Source: Brevibacterium picturae (GTDB lineage Bacteria > Actinomycetota > Actinomycetes > Actinomycetales > Brevibacteriaceae). Taken from it: a stretch of DNA of 56,177 nucleotides. The DNA lies in the NCBI RefSeq assembly GCF_030453725.1, contig NZ_JAKDJU010000004.1:1-56177 (forward strand), written 5' to 3'. The position numbers and the translations under genes are program-made. Below the pieces are notes generated by a model. That model worked only from the letters and a program-made list of their open reading frames with translations. It searched no databases and had not been told where the DNA came from. Of the stretch, positions 27,184 through 37,200 are shown piece by piece. Numbering within the stretch: the first letter of the stretch is position 1; every line of letters starts with the position of its first letter.

Positions 27184-28346
27184 GCGAACACCAGTCCTCC
27201 GACTCCGGCAGCATCTCGGTGCGCACCGATATCGCAGCAGCCCGACGCATCGTGATCAAGGTCGGCTCCTCGTCCCTGACCACCCTCGACGGGGGGTTGG
27301 ACGAGGCCAAGCTGATCGCGCTGACCGATGTGATCGGAGCTCACCGTGCCGCCGGTCACGAGGTCATCCTCGTGTCCTCCGGTGCGATCGCGGCCGGCCT
27401 CGAACCGATGGGGCTGAACAAACGGCCCGGTGACCTTGCCACTCAGCAGGCAGCTGCCGGAGTCGGTCAGGGACTCCTCATGGCTGCCTACACGCGGGCG
27501 CTGGGCCGTTACGATCTGGTGCCCGGGCAGGTCCTGCTTTCGGCAGATGACCTGATCCGACGCACTCGGTACAAGAACGCCCAGCGCGCCATCGACAAGC
27601 TTCTCGCGCTCGGCACGATGCCGATCGTCAATGAGAACGATGCCGTGGCGACCGAAGAGATCCGGTTCGGTGACAATGACCGTTTGGCCGCGCTTGTCGC
27701 GCACCTCTCACACGCAGACGCCCTCGTGCTTCTCTCCGACGTCGACGCCCTGTATTCGGGACCACCGAACCTGCCCGAATCGGTGCGCATCGAACAGGTC
27801 TCCTCCATCGCCGACCTCGGCGATATCGCCATCGGGGGAACCGGCGCTGCCGGCACCGGCACGGGTGGCATGGCAACGAAGGTCGAAGCCGCTCTCATGG
27901 TGGCCGACTCGGGGATACCCGCGGTGCTGACCTCGGCAGAGAGGATCTCCGGGGTCCTCGGCGGCGAACACGTGGGAACGTGGTTCTCCGTGACACACAA
28001 ACGTCGCGGCACCAGATTGCTCTGGCTGCGACATCTGGCCCGCACCTTCGGGTCGGTGACCATCGACAACGGCGCCGAATCCGCAGTGCTCTCGCGCGGG
28101 ACCTCACTGCTGGCAGCCGGCGTCACCGGGGTGACCGGCGAATTCGAAGCGGGAGACCCCATCGAGATCAGAAACCTCGACGATGAGGTCATCGCTCGTG
28201 GCATGACCAACTTCTCTGCGCACGAACTCCCCGCGATGTTCGGCTTGACCACGGACGAACTTGGCACCCGGCTGGGAAATGACTACCGTAAAGAAGTCAT
28301 CCATCGCAATGATCTCGTACTCACTCACGTGAGCGGGGGGAGATAG
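27180..28346 (+). CDS. proB: Glutamate 5-kinase
   Basis: First step of proline synthesis, phosphorylating glutamate. The amino-acid kinase domain covers about residues 20-275 (IVIKVGSSSLT, VSSGAIAAG, PIVNENDAVA, GTGTGGMATKVEAA). A C-terminal PUA domain follows (SVTIDNGAESAVLSRGTSLLAAGV). Length 388 aa. It is translationally coupled to obgE. Proline is both a building block and an osmolyte, which fits the other salt-related genes of the window. Confidence 0.96.
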   Translation: MSEHQSSDSGSISVRTDIAAARRIVIKVGSSSLTTLDGGLDEAKLIALTDVIGAHRAAGHEVILVSSGAIAAGLEPMGLNKRPGDLATQQAAAGVGQGLLMAAYTRALGRYDLVPGQVLLSADDLIRRTRYKNAQRAIDKLLALGTMPIVNENDAVATEEIRFGDNDRLAALVAHLSHADALVLLSDVDALYSGPPNLPESVRIEQVSSIADLGDIAIGGTGAAGTGTGGMATKVEAALMVADSGIPAVLTSAERISGVLGGEHVGTWFSVTHKRRGTRLLWLRHLARTFGSVTIDNGAESAVLSRGTSLLAAGVTGVTGEFEAGDPIEIRNLDDEVIARGMTNFSAHELPAMFGLTTDELGTRLGNDYRKEVIHRNDLVLTHVSGGR

Positions 28347-28349
28347 TCC

Positions 28350-29639
28350 ATGACCGCTGTATCCGAGATACATCCGAAGACCGTTCGGGGTGTCACCAGA
28401 GTCGTCAGGAACGCCAAGAGCGCCGCCGCTCGCCTGGCGACCTCGTCGACTGCAGAGAAGGACGCCGGGCTTCGCGCGATCGCAGACGCCCTGCGCGAGA
28501 ATTCGGCACGCATCGTCAAAGCCAATGAGGCAGACATCGCGGCCGGCGTCGAAAACGGAATGAACGAGGGTCTCCTCGACCGTCTGCGACTCGACCACGA
28601 TCGCATCGAAGCCATCGCCGCATCTGTGGGAACCATCATCGATCTTGAAGACCCGGTGGGCAACGTCGTCGTGGGACGGGTACTGCCCAACGGCATCCGT
28701 GTGACCCAGAACCGTGTTCCGATGGGGGTGGTCGGCGCAATCTACGAAGCTCGCCCCAACGTCACCGTCGACATCGCGATCCTCGCACTCAAAGCAGGCA
28801 ATGCCACTGTCCTGCGCGGAGGGGCCGCGGCCCAGAACTCCAACGCCGAGATCGTCTCGGTGCTGCGTAAAGCCATGGAGTCAGCCGGACTTCCCGCGGA
28901 TTCGATCAATGGCATCGACCAATACGGACGCGACGGCGCCAGCGTGCTCATGAATTCCCGTGACTACGTCGATCTCCTCATCCCACGCGGTGGCGCCGAA
29001 CTCATCAACACCGTTGTGCAGGATTCGCTGGTACCGGTCATCGAGACCGGAATCGGCAACGTCCACATGTTCATCGACTCCTCTGCCACGGTCAAGAGCT
29101 CCGTCGACCTGGTGGTCAACTCGAAGACACATCGGCCCAGTGTCTGCAACTCGCTCGAGACCCTGTTGGTGCATGAGAAGGCGGCCAAACGCGTCCTGCC
29201 CAAGATCCTGGAGCGCCTCGACAAAGCAGGCGTCGTTCTGCACGCGGACACTACGGTCTCGGCATTGGCGCCGGAGTCGATGAAGGTTAAACGTGTCTCC
29301 CGGCGCGACTGGGCGAAAGAATACCTCGACCTCGAACTCGCAGTGAAGGTCGTTTCCGGGATAGACGAAGCCATCGATCATATCCGCGCCTACTCCTCAG
29401 GCCACACCGAGGTGATCGTGACCAAGGACATCGACAATGCAGAGACATTCGTCACGGCCATCGATGCCGCAGCGGTCGGAGTCAACGTGTCCACACGCTT
29501 CACCGATGGGGGAGAGCTCGGCTTCGGCGCAGAGGTGGGGATCTCGACCCAGAAGCTCCACGCGCGCGGACCGATGGGTGTCGAACAGCTGACGACGACG
29601 AAATGGGTCATGATGGGCAATGGGCAGATCCGCAGCTGA
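28350..29639 (+). CDS. proA: Gamma-glutamyl phosphate reductase
   Basis: NADPH-dependent second step of proline synthesis. The aldehyde dehydrogenase-like fold is shown by MGVVGAIYEARPNVTVDIA, LRGGAAAQNSN and the catalytic Cys in HRPSVCNSLETLLV. GELGFGAEVGISTQKLHARGPMG is near the C-terminus. Length 429 aa. It begins 3 bases after proB. A 7-bp hairpin downstream probably ends the operon. Confidence 0.96.
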   Translation: MTAVSEIHPKTVRGVTRVVRNAKSAAARLATSSTAEKDAGLRAIADALRENSARIVKANEADIAAGVENGMNEGLLDRLRLDHDRIEAIAASVGTIIDLEDPVGNVVVGRVLPNGIRVTQNRVPMGVVGAIYEARPNVTVDIAILALKAGNATVLRGGAAAQNSNAEIVSVLRKAMESAGLPADSINGIDQYGRDGASVLMNSRDYVDLLIPRGGAELINTVVQDSLVPVIETGIGNVHMFIDSSATVKSSVDLVVNSKTHRPSVCNSLETLLVHEKAAKRVLPKILERLDKAGVVLHADTTVSALAPESMKVKRVSRRDWAKEYLDLELAVKVVSGIDEAIDHIRAYSSGHTEVIVTKDIDNAETFVTAIDAAAVGVNVSTRFTDGGELGFGAEVGISTQKLHARGPMGVEQLTTTKWVMMGNGQIRS

Positions 29640-29649
29640 CCCAGCCCCG

Positions 29650-29678
29650 GTCCGAGAGCACCGATGGTGAACTCGGAC
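29650..29678 (+). terminator. Possible terminator after proA
   Basis: GTCCGAG at 29650-29656 pairs with CTCGGAC at 29672-29678, with a smaller CACC/GGTG stem inside the loop. No T-run is present. The remainder of the 150-base gap shows no clear promoter. Confidence 0.45.
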
Positions 29679-29790
29679 TGCACTCATATTCATGTCGATG
29701 CCCATTTGTCACACCGTTCATGAGAAACTGAAGGCATAAGCACTGCGACGCAGACGGACTGCGTCACCATCATCGAGAAGGAGAGAGCAC

Positions 29791-29955
29791 GTGAACGCAG
29801 CCCTGTTGACCACCGTTGCCGAAGGCGCGGAGAAGGTAGCCCACCACACCGAATTGCCGATGGATCCGATCTTCTACGGACTCATCACCCTCGCGATCTT
29901 CCTCTCGATGGCAGCTGTGACCCGGTCGTGGAAGGGCATCTCCAACCGCCACTGA
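29791..29955 (+). CDS. Small single-pass membrane protein upstream of nadD (54 aa)
   Basis: GTG start with a strong ribosome-binding site AAGGAGAG at 29778-29785. The protein reads VNAALLTTVAEGAEKVAHH, a DPIFYGLITLAIFLSMAAVT membrane helix, then a short basic tail ending at TGA 29953-29955. It ends one base before the nadD ATG. Similar short proteins occupy this position in other Micrococcales. The function is unknown. Confidence 0.8.
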   Translation: MNAALLTTVAEGAEKVAHHTELPMDPIFYGLITLAIFLSMAAVTRSWKGISNRH

Positions 29956-29956
29956 T

Positions 29957-30562
29957 ATGGCACGACATACACGCAGGGTCGGTGTCATGGGTGGCACCTT
30001 CGACCCCATTCATCACGGTCACCTGGTAGCAGCCAGTGAGGTGGCGTCGACCTTCGATCTCGACGAAGTCGTGTTCGTGCCCACGGGACGTCCGTATCAG
30101 AAGGACGCCGGCGAAGTCACGAGCGCCGAACATCGGTATCTGATGACGGTCATCGCAACCGCGTCGAACCCGCGCTTCACCGTTTCTCGTGTCGACGTCG
30201 ATCGTCCCGGCCCCACCTACACCATCGACACGCTTCGTGACTTGGCGACGAGCTACGGATCCCACACGGAGATGTTCTTCATCACCGGCGCGGACGCTTT
30301 GGCTCAGATCCTGACGTGGAAGAATGTAGATGAGCTGTTTTCCTTGGCCCACTTCGTCGGAGTGAGCCGGCCGGGACACGAACTTCGCAGTGAGGGTCTT
30401 CCGGTGGACCGTTTTAGCCTGCTGCAGATCCCTGCACTGTCGATCTCGTCCACGGATTGCAGACTACGGGTGATGGATGGGGCGCCTGTCTGGTATCTCG
30501 TGCCGGACGGGGTCGTTCAGTACATCGCGAAATACGAGTTGTACAGGAGTGAAAATGGCTGA
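29957..30562 (+). CDS. nadD: Nicotinate-nucleotide adenylyltransferase
   Basis: Makes deamido-NAD from nicotinate mononucleotide and ATP. The nucleotidyltransferase motif GGTFDPIHHGHLV is at the N-terminus and the ISSTDCR motif at the C-terminus is the family ISSTxIR signature. The FFITGADALAQILTWKN segment is conserved. Length 201 aa is normal. The start follows the small membrane protein by one base, and the last 8 bases overlap the next gene. Confidence 0.95.
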   Translation: MARHTRRVGVMGGTFDPIHHGHLVAASEVASTFDLDEVVFVPTGRPYQKDAGEVTSAEHRYLMTVIATASNPRFTVSRVDVDRPGPTYTIDTLRDLATSYGSHTEMFFITGADALAQILTWKNVDELFSLAHFVGVSRPGHELRSEGLPVDRFSLLQIPALSISSTDCRLRVMDGAPVWYLVPDGVVQYIAKYELYRSENG

Positions 30563-31859
30563 GGAGCAGTTCACGTCACGTCGTGCAAGGCGAGAAGCCG
30601 AGCGGCTGGCTGCAGATCAGGCGTTCGAAGCACGAGAGTCACCTGAGCAGCCGGGCGAACCGTCATCGAACAATCGGGGCGACCTGCTCAACCCTCCGCC
30701 CGCTCCGGCCCCGGAACCCGAACCACGAGCCACTGCCCCCGAACCCGAGCCGAGCAGCGGCGAAGATCCCCTCGATCCCCAGCAAGCCCCTTTGCCCCAT
30801 TTCGATTCCCGCACTGCTCGAAAGAACTACCTGCGCGAACACGGACTGTCCCAGAACGGTGACGTCTCCACCGGAGCAATCCCAGTCATTGCGGGACCCG
30901 ATGAGACCTCACCCGAGGAATCAGGCGAAGGCACGACCGCTGAAGACGAATCCTTCGACACCGCAGGATTCGGCGGATCCGCCGACGAAGTCGCCGCCCG
31001 GGACTTCGAATCTCCTGTCACCGCCGACTCGGCGCCGCGCCCCACCGCCCTCGACGGTGGCGCCCACGACGCACTGTCCCAACCCTTTGAGGATCTGGAC
31101 GCCGCAGCGTCAGCGACAGACCCGCCCTCGGCACCTGCCCCAACTGCGCGAGAGGACGACGCCCCGTCTCCGCGACAGGACGACGCCCCGTCGTCGGCAC
31201 CAGAGCCGTCGGCGCGGTCGGCAGCTGAGCCGAAGGGTCCGGAGTCATCGGCAATCGACGACGACGGACGTGACGATGACTTCAACGACGCGAGCGGCGC
31301 GACTGCTCGCTCGCGACGCATGCCCATCGTGCAGCCGCCGAGCAGCTCGGGCGTGCGGGTCGTCACGGCAGCCTCGGCTCAGATTCCAGAGGTCGATAGT
31401 GCCGAGACGACCACCGACGCTGCTGCCGAAGAATCTCGGAGCCGCGGACCCGACTCCAGCGCGGTCCGAGACGAAAAGACGGCAACCACCGGCGAGCCAA
31501 CCCATTCCGATGCGCCTGTGGACGAAGCCGACTCCGCATCCGGGACGGGCGCTGCTGAAGGAACCGGGGGTGGGGGCGCCGGTTCCACGTCCGACGATGC
31601 GGCGCGCGCTCTTGCCGCCAACCCGGAGACTCGTCCCATGGAGACTGTGCCGGAGGCCTGGGCGCTGCCCAATCCTGACTATGAGGACGAAGAAACCGAG
31701 AACCCTCCGGGGACTCGCATTCGCGCCAGCGAGGTCACCGGTCACGACGGTCGGATCCTTGTTGGCGAAGAACCATCCAAAGTACCCTATGTAGTGTTGG
31801 GTGTCGCTGCGCTCTTCGCAGTCGCACTCATCGTCATTGCACTGGTCATGTTGCTGTAA
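30555..31859 (+). CDS. Acidic, disordered protein with C-terminal membrane anchor
   Basis: Hypothetical protein of 434 aa. A short basic N-terminal segment (TSRRARREAERLAADQAF) is followed by about 340 residues rich in Asp, Glu, Ser, Pro, Thr and Ala with no fold that I recognise. A near-C-terminal helix follows (VPYVVLGVAALFAVALIVIALVMLL). The topology is probably a long cytoplasmic arm with one membrane anchor. AGGAG at 30545-30549 supports the ATG at 30555, which overlaps nadD by 8 bases. Lying between nadD and rsfS suggests co-transcription only; the function is unknown. Confidence 0.8.
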   Translation: MAEEQFTSRRARREAERLAADQAFEARESPEQPGEPSSNNRGDLLNPPPAPAPEPEPRATAPEPEPSSGEDPLDPQQAPLPHFDSRTARKNYLREHGLSQNGDVSTGAIPVIAGPDETSPEESGEGTTAEDESFDTAGFGGSADEVAARDFESPVTADSAPRPTALDGGAHDALSQPFEDLDAAASATDPPSAPAPTAREDDAPSPRQDDAPSSAPEPSARSAAEPKGPESSAIDDDGRDDDFNDASGATARSRRMPIVQPPSSSGVRVVTAASAQIPEVDSAETTTDAAAEESRSRGPDSSAVRDEKTATTGEPTHSDAPVDEADSASGTGAAEGTGGGGAGSTSDDAARALAANPETRPMETVPEAWALPNPDYEDEETENPPGTRIRASEVTGHDGRILVGEEPSKVPYVVLGVAALFAVALIVIALVMLL

Positions 31860-31876
31860 TCATCTGAAAGGCTCTA

Positions 31877-32266
31877 GTGAGCGAGATCGCTGAATCAACC
31901 CAAATGCTGAGGACCGCCGCGCGCGCGGCCGATGAGAAGCTCGGCACCGATCAGGTGGCCCTTGATGTGAGTGCCACTCTCTACATCACTGATGCCTTCC
32001 TGATCATCTCCGCGGAAAACGATCGGCAGATCGGATCAATCGTCGATGCTGTCGAAGAAGCCCTGCAGACGACCTATGGTCACACGCCGCTGCGTCGTGA
32101 GGGTCGGGGGAGCGGCGATTGGGTTCTCCTCGACTTCGGCGACATCGTCGTCCACGTCTTCTCGCACGAGCAGCGCGAGTACTACGCGCTCGAACGCCTG
32201 TGGAAGGACTGCCCGGTCATCGACCTGGAGTTGCCGGAACATTCAGGCGCCGACGACGCCCAATGA
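31877..32266 (+). CDS. rsfS: Ribosome silencing factor RsfS
   Basis: Binds L14 on the 50S subunit and blocks subunit joining under nutrient limitation. It is 129 aa. The conserved core is VALDVSATLYITDAFLIISAENDRQIGSIVDAVEEAL, followed by GSGDWVLLDFGDIVVHVF and EREYYALERLW-type residues (QREYYALERLW). GTG start with GAAAGG upstream. It overlaps the next gene by four bases (ATGA). Confidence 0.95.
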   Translation: MSEIAESTQMLRTAARAADEKLGTDQVALDVSATLYITDAFLIISAENDRQIGSIVDAVEEALQTTYGHTPLRREGRGSGDWVLLDFGDIVVHVFSHEQREYYALERLWKDCPVIDLELPEHSGADDAQ

Positions 32267-32859
32267 CCAGGACTGTGATCTTCTGGCGCCATGGTCAGAC
32301 CGACTACAACGTCGAGCGCCGGTTCCAAGGTCAGTCCGACATCCCGCTCAATGAGGTGGGCCGGACTCAGGCCGCACAGGCAGCAAGCTATCTCAGCGAG
32401 CTCCGCCCCGAATGCATCGTGTCCTCCGACCTCTCACGGGCCGCCGACACGGCCGACGAACTGGCCTCACTGCTCACCGTCGACGTCACACGGGATGAGC
32501 GTCTGCGTGAAACTGCCTTCGGACAGTGGGAGGGTTGCACCCGTGACGAGATCAGCGCCTCCTGGCCCCACGAACTCGAACAGTGGCTCAGCGGTGCCGA
32601 TATGACCCCGCCCGGAGGCGAATCCCGCTCCGAATCGGGCCGACGCGTCGCCTCGGCGATCACCGACATCGTCGAACACTCAGAGGCTGAGACCATTGCC
32701 ATCGTCGCTCATGGTGCTGTCCTGCGGGCAGCCGCAGAACTGCTGCTGGGCATGGACGGCCCCGGGCGGCTGGCCGTCCTGGGCAACTGCGGGCATGGCG
32801 AATTCGGCTTCACCGGAAGCAATTGGGTCCTCCGCAGCTGGGGGACAGTCCCCTCCTGA
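32263..32859 (+). CDS. Histidine phosphatase family protein
   Basis: Phosphoglycerate-mutase-like phosphatase of 198 aa. The RHG motif is in FWRHGQTDYN, the second arginine in SSDLSRAADTA, the catalytic Glu in LRETAFGQWEG and the second His in IVAHGAVLR. The genomic partner rsfS is conserved in actinobacteria, where related genes have been annotated as glucosyl-3-phosphoglycerate phosphatase; the substrate here is not established. It ends the nadD-rsfS operon. Confidence 0.88.
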   Translation: MTRTVIFWRHGQTDYNVERRFQGQSDIPLNEVGRTQAAQAASYLSELRPECIVSSDLSRAADTADELASLLTVDVTRDERLRETAFGQWEGCTRDEISASWPHELEQWLSGADMTPPGGESRSESGRRVASAITDIVEHSEAETIAIVAHGAVLRAAAELLLGMDGPGRLAVLGNCGHGEFGFTGSNWVLRSWGTVPS

Positions 32860-32909
32860 CGCGCGTAATGAGCTCCTGACGCTCGCTCTGCGCTCCGCAG
32901 GCCGCGGTC

Positions 32910-32951
32910 CGATGCCCGCAAGGCGGTGGCCGATGCCCGCAGACCGGCGGT
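32910..32951. repeat. Short imperfect tandem repeat
   Basis: CCGATGCCCGCA occurs at 32910-32921 and 32931-32942, part of a 21-base unit repeated twice between the convergent phosphatase and glycosyltransferase genes. No function is suggested. Confidence 0.5.
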
Positions 32952-32953
32952 GC

Positions 32954-34084
32954 TCACTGTCGTAGAGCGTGAACCGAGCGGATCATGCCCACCAGAGCCT
33001 GAGCCGATGAGTCCCAGTCGAAGGACTCTGCCTGCCTCTGCCCTGCCGCCGAGGCTTCGGACCACAGTTCGGCATCGGTGAGGCGGTCGATCGCAGCCGC
33101 CACGGCAGCAGCGTCATCGGGGTCGAAGTACACGGCGGCGTCCGCGGCGATCTCGTGGAAGATCGGAATGTCCGAGATCGCCACCGGCACACCTTGGGCC
33201 ATCGCCTCGATGACAGGCAACCCGAACCCCTCCTCCTGAGAGGCCGTGACGAGAGCGGTCGCGCCCTCGAGCAGATCCGCATACTCCTCGTCGGTCACGC
33301 CACGGTGGAAGATCACCTTCGCCCGGTCGGGGATCAGCGCACGCAGCGCGGCTTCCCGTCTGCCGTCGATGCGACTGGCGACGTGCAGGGTCCATCCCGG
33401 CAGATGCTGCAGCGAGCGGATGAGGGTTTCGACGTTCTTGTACGGCAGGAACGATCCCATGTACACGATCGACCGTGCGTCATGCCTGTTCACGGGGCGG
33501 ACTCCGGCCACAGCAACCTCGGCGGCATTGGACACCACGGTCACCGGCTTCGACGACAGACGATGATCGGCGATGAGCGCCTTCGTCGTCTCACTTACTG
33601 CCGCGATCGCATCGGCACGGCCCAGCAGCAGGCGCTGGGGGGCGAAGCTGAGGTGATAGGCCCGCCACAGCAGCCGAACAGCCGTCGGGAGATCGGCCGG
33701 GGGGAGGGGATGCGAGTAGTAGATGAGGTCGTGGACGGTGAGGATGAGACCGTAGCTGCGTCCCGTCGATCCCATCACCTGCATGGTGGAGAAGACCACA
33801 TCGGCACCGAGGGCGTTGAGCTTCCTCGCGATGAACACCTCCCGTGGGGAGGTGGGCGAATTGAGCTTGATCCACCGACAGTCCGGGAGGAGCCCGAGCT
33901 GCGCTTCATCGCTGATGATGGCCGTGACCTCGATCCGGGTTCCCTCCACGGCGCCGAGCAGGGCCTCCAGCAGGCACGAACCGTAGCGGGAGATGCCATC
34001 ATGATGGGTCGTCCGGGTGAAGCGGGCATCGAAGAAGACACGGATCGTTTCGCTCGTCTGAGGGCTGCTTGTGCTTTTGCTCAT
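32954..34084 (-). CDS. Glycosyltransferase family 4 (GT-B) protein
   Basis: 376 aa, soluble. The GT4 donor-site motif is EEGFGLPVIEAMAQGVPVA (E-x7-E), and YMGSFLPYKNVETLIRSL marks the start of the C-terminal Rossmann domain. The N-terminus has FDARFTRTTHHDGISRYG, typical of mannosyl/rhamnosyl transferases of the WbaZ/RfaB kind. The donor and acceptor are unknown. The ATG at 34084 is chosen because GGAG lies 5 bases upstream; ATG 34111 would add nine residues. It stands alone, divergent from the Mrp operon. Confidence 0.88.
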   Translation of the reverse strand: MSKSTSSPQTSETIRVFFDARFTRTTHHDGISRYGSCLLEALLGAVEGTRIEVTAIISDEAQLGLLPDCRWIKLNSPTSPREVFIARKLNALGADVVFSTMQVMGSTGRSYGLILTVHDLIYYSHPLPPADLPTAVRLLWRAYHLSFAPQRLLLGRADAIAAVSETTKALIADHRLSSKPVTVVSNAAEVAVAGVRPVNRHDARSIVYMGSFLPYKNVETLIRSLQHLPGWTLHVASRIDGRREAALRALIPDRAKVIFHRGVTDEEYADLLEGATALVTASQEEGFGLPVIEAMAQGVPVAISDIPIFHEIAADAAVYFDPDDAAAVAAAIDRLTDAELWSEASAAGQRQAESFDWDSSAQALVGMIRSVHALRQ

Positions 34085-34137
34085 GGAACTCCGAGTCGAT
34101 AGTCTGGTCATCTGTAAGTCTGCGTCTGATCGAGACC

Positions 34138-34188
34138 GCGTTCATTGTGACGACCGGTCAGACTGCGTTCATTGTGACGAAGGGTCAG
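34138..34188 (+). repeat. Two tandem 24-base direct repeats in the mnhA upstream region
   Basis: GCGTTCATTGTGACGA followed by two variable bases and GGTCAG occurs at 34138-34161 and 34165-34188, a 27-base period with two mismatches (CC versus AG). It lies 48-98 bases upstream of the mnhA ATG and in the divergent promoter region. This looks like a duplicated regulator-binding site or duplicated promoter element. Confidence 0.6.
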
Positions 34189-34235
34189 TGAGTGAAGGAA
34201 GCATCACCTGCGTCCGGGGCCCTGAGGCCTCGATC

Positions 34236-37200
34236 ATGATCCTAACGGTTGTCGCTCTCGGCGCCCTCATCATCGTCACGCCCATCATCACTCGCTGGCT
34301 GGGCCGAGCCAGCGGATGGCTCCTGGCAGTCGCCTACCTCGGCATCGCCGGCATATTCACCCCCACCGCCGCCGAGGTGATGACCGGGGCCACCCCGGAA
34401 GTGACCTACGAGTGGATTCCCACCCTCGGAGTCGAGCTGGCCCTGCGCGCCGACGGCATCGGGGTCATCTTCACCTACATCGCCCTGATCATCGGCGCAA
34501 TCGTCTTCGTCTATTCGACGGCGTACCTGTCCCGCGGGCGGAACACGAGCTTCTACTGGCTGATGGTGATCTTCACCTTCTCGATGGTGATGCTCGTCCT
34601 CAGCAACGACCTCCTGGTGCTGTTCGTCTGCTGGGAGCTGACATCCCTGGCCTCCTTCTTCCTCATCGCCCGCTCCGGCTCGCCTGCCCAAGGGCCCTCG
34701 CTGCGCACCATGCTCATCACCTTCCTCGGCGGACTGTCTCTGCTGGTGGCTACCGGTGTCATCATCGCCGTGACCGGCACCACGAACGTCCACGAGGCAC
34801 TGAGTTCGCCGGCCTGGTCGGGCCAAGCGCCGGTGACGACGCTCGTCGCGATCCTCATTGCGGTCGCGGCGATGACCAAATCGGCTCAGTTCCCCTTCCA
34901 CTCCTGGCTGCCCGACGCCATGGCCGCGGCCACTCCGGTATCGGCCTATCTGCATGCGGCCGCGGTTGTCAAGGCCGGCATCTTCCTCCTGCTGCGCTTC
35001 TCACCCGCCTTCCACGCCACCCCGGCATGGAACACATTGCTCATCGTCGCGGGTCTCACCACCGCCTGCATCGGCGGTTGGTTCGCTCTCAACCAATACG
35101 ACGTCAAGAAGCTGATGGCCTATTCCACGGTCTCGCAGCTGGGTCTCATCACCGCGGTGATCGGCATCGGTTCGGAAGCAGCGATCGCCGGCGCCACCCT
35201 CCACATCATCGCCCATGCACTGTTCAAGTCGGGCCTGTTCATGATGGTCGGCGTCGTCGACCACCTCACCGGAACCCGCGAACTGACCCGGATCCCACAA
35301 CTGATGCGCGCAGCACCGGCGTCCTTCATCGTGATGATCGTCGGCTGCGCCTCGATGTCAGGCATACCTCCGCTGCTCGGCTTCGTCTCGAAGGAAGCGC
35401 TCTTCACTGCTTTCGGCGACACTCCCGGGGCGGCCTGGACGGGCTGGGCGGCGCTGCTGGTGGCCGTCGGTGCTTCGGTGCTCACCTTCGCCTACTGTGC
35501 CAAGACTGTGTGGGGAGCGTTCATCGACGGCAAGCACGTGGAGCGGGCGAGACTGGGGCACGGGTCTCCTGTCATGCTCGTGGCTGCGGCCGTGCCGATC
35601 CTCGCTTCGATTCCGCTGAGCTTCGTACTGTTCGCCTTCGACAACCCCATCAGTCAAGCTGTCCGTGCCGCCCTCCTCGAGTCAACCGAGCCGGTCCACC
35701 TTGCGCTGTGGCACGGCCTGAATGCGGAGCTCATCGCCTCGGTGCTGATCATCGTGATCGGGGTGATCATCATCGTCAACCGCTCGCGCGTCTTCGCGTT
35801 CTTCCACCGAGCCACACTCGGCTTCGACGGTGCCGACGTCATCAGCGGTCTCACCTGGGCACTGCGTCGGGCCGGAAGAGGCTTGGGCGTCTTCGTCAAA
35901 CCGATGAATTCCGGACCTTACCTGGCAATGTCGCTGGGCGGTCTCGCCCTTCTCGCCTTCTCCGCCGTGCCGGTCATCTACCCGGAGCTGCCACCGCTGC
36001 AGGAAGGGCTGTGGCGGCCCATCGACATCGTTCTCCTCGTTCTCATCACCACGGCCGTCCTGGTCGTCTGCACCTCGCACTCCCGTCTGACCACCGTGGT
36101 TGCACTCTCGGGCATCGGTATCCTCGCCACGGTGCAGATTCTGGCTCTCGGGGCTCCGGACGTGACTCTCACCCAACTGTTGGTCGAAGCGATGACGATC
36201 ATCGTCATCATGCTCGTGCTGCAGAAGCTTCCTCGTTCGTTCTGGAAGTTTCCGAAGCGGCTGCAGGGCGCACGGGCGATCTTCGCGATCATCGTGGGTC
36301 TCGCTGCCACAGTTCTGACCCTGGCTCTGAACGGACGTCGAGAACGGTCCGACCTCGGTCTGTACTACATTGACAACGCCCCCGACATCAGCGGCGGAAA
36401 CAACATCGTCAACACCATCCTCGTCGAATTCCGCGCCTTGGATACACTCGGAGAGCTCACCGTCCTCGGCATGGCCGGAATCGCGATCGTCGCCGTGATG
36501 TCGACGGTCAAGGACAAGTTCATCGATCCGCCCGCAGAGAACATTCCCGAACCGCCGCGGCGGGCCTGGGTCTCGATCCGGCCCCGCGGCTCGACCGCCT
36601 ATCGAGCCGTCCATGAGGCATGGCCCAATGTGATACCGCCCAAACTCATGATCAAGGTGCTCGGCCCATTGCTGGCGATCACCTCACTCGTGATCTTCTG
36701 GCGCGGACACAACGAACCCGGCGGGGGCTTCATCGCCGCGCTGATCGGCTCGGCGGTCATCGGACTGCTGTACATGTCGACGGCCAAGGACCGTGCGATC
36801 GGTCCGCCGAAGGCGCCGCTGTACCTGATCGGGTCCGGCGTCGGCACGGCGGTGGCCACCGGTTTCATCGGGCTCATCTTCGCCGGCTCCTTCCTCAAGC
36901 CGATGCACGGCTACTTCCTGGGTCAGCACTTCACGACGTCGATGATCTTCGACCTCGGAGTGTACCTGGCCGTGCTCGGACTGATTCTGCTGTCGTTCAA
37001 CCTCCTCGGCGTCTCGGACTCGGCGGCCACGCCCGCCGGGGATGACGTCCTCACCAACGGCATCATCCATCGTGACGTCGAACTCACCCGCGAGCGTGCC
37101 GACGAGCTGATATACGGAGAGCTGAGCGGACCGATGGACGCGATCAGAGGGGAACGACCGTCTCGCGACCGCCGGTCGAAGGCCGGCGACCCGGATGCGA

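Noticed and set aside
32910..32951. CRISPR-like array
   Set aside because: Only two short imperfect units of 21 bases with no spacer regularity and no cas genes.
34071..34235. N-terminal extension of MnhA containing CDDRSDCVHCDEG
   Set aside because: It is the translation of the tandem DNA repeat; MnhA starts with a membrane helix at ATG 34236, which has a suitable GAGG site.
34316..36373. 685-codon open frame in an alternative plus frame within mnhA
   Set aside because: Rich in Arg, His and Pro, without domains, and entirely inside MnhA, whose helices and motifs are clear.
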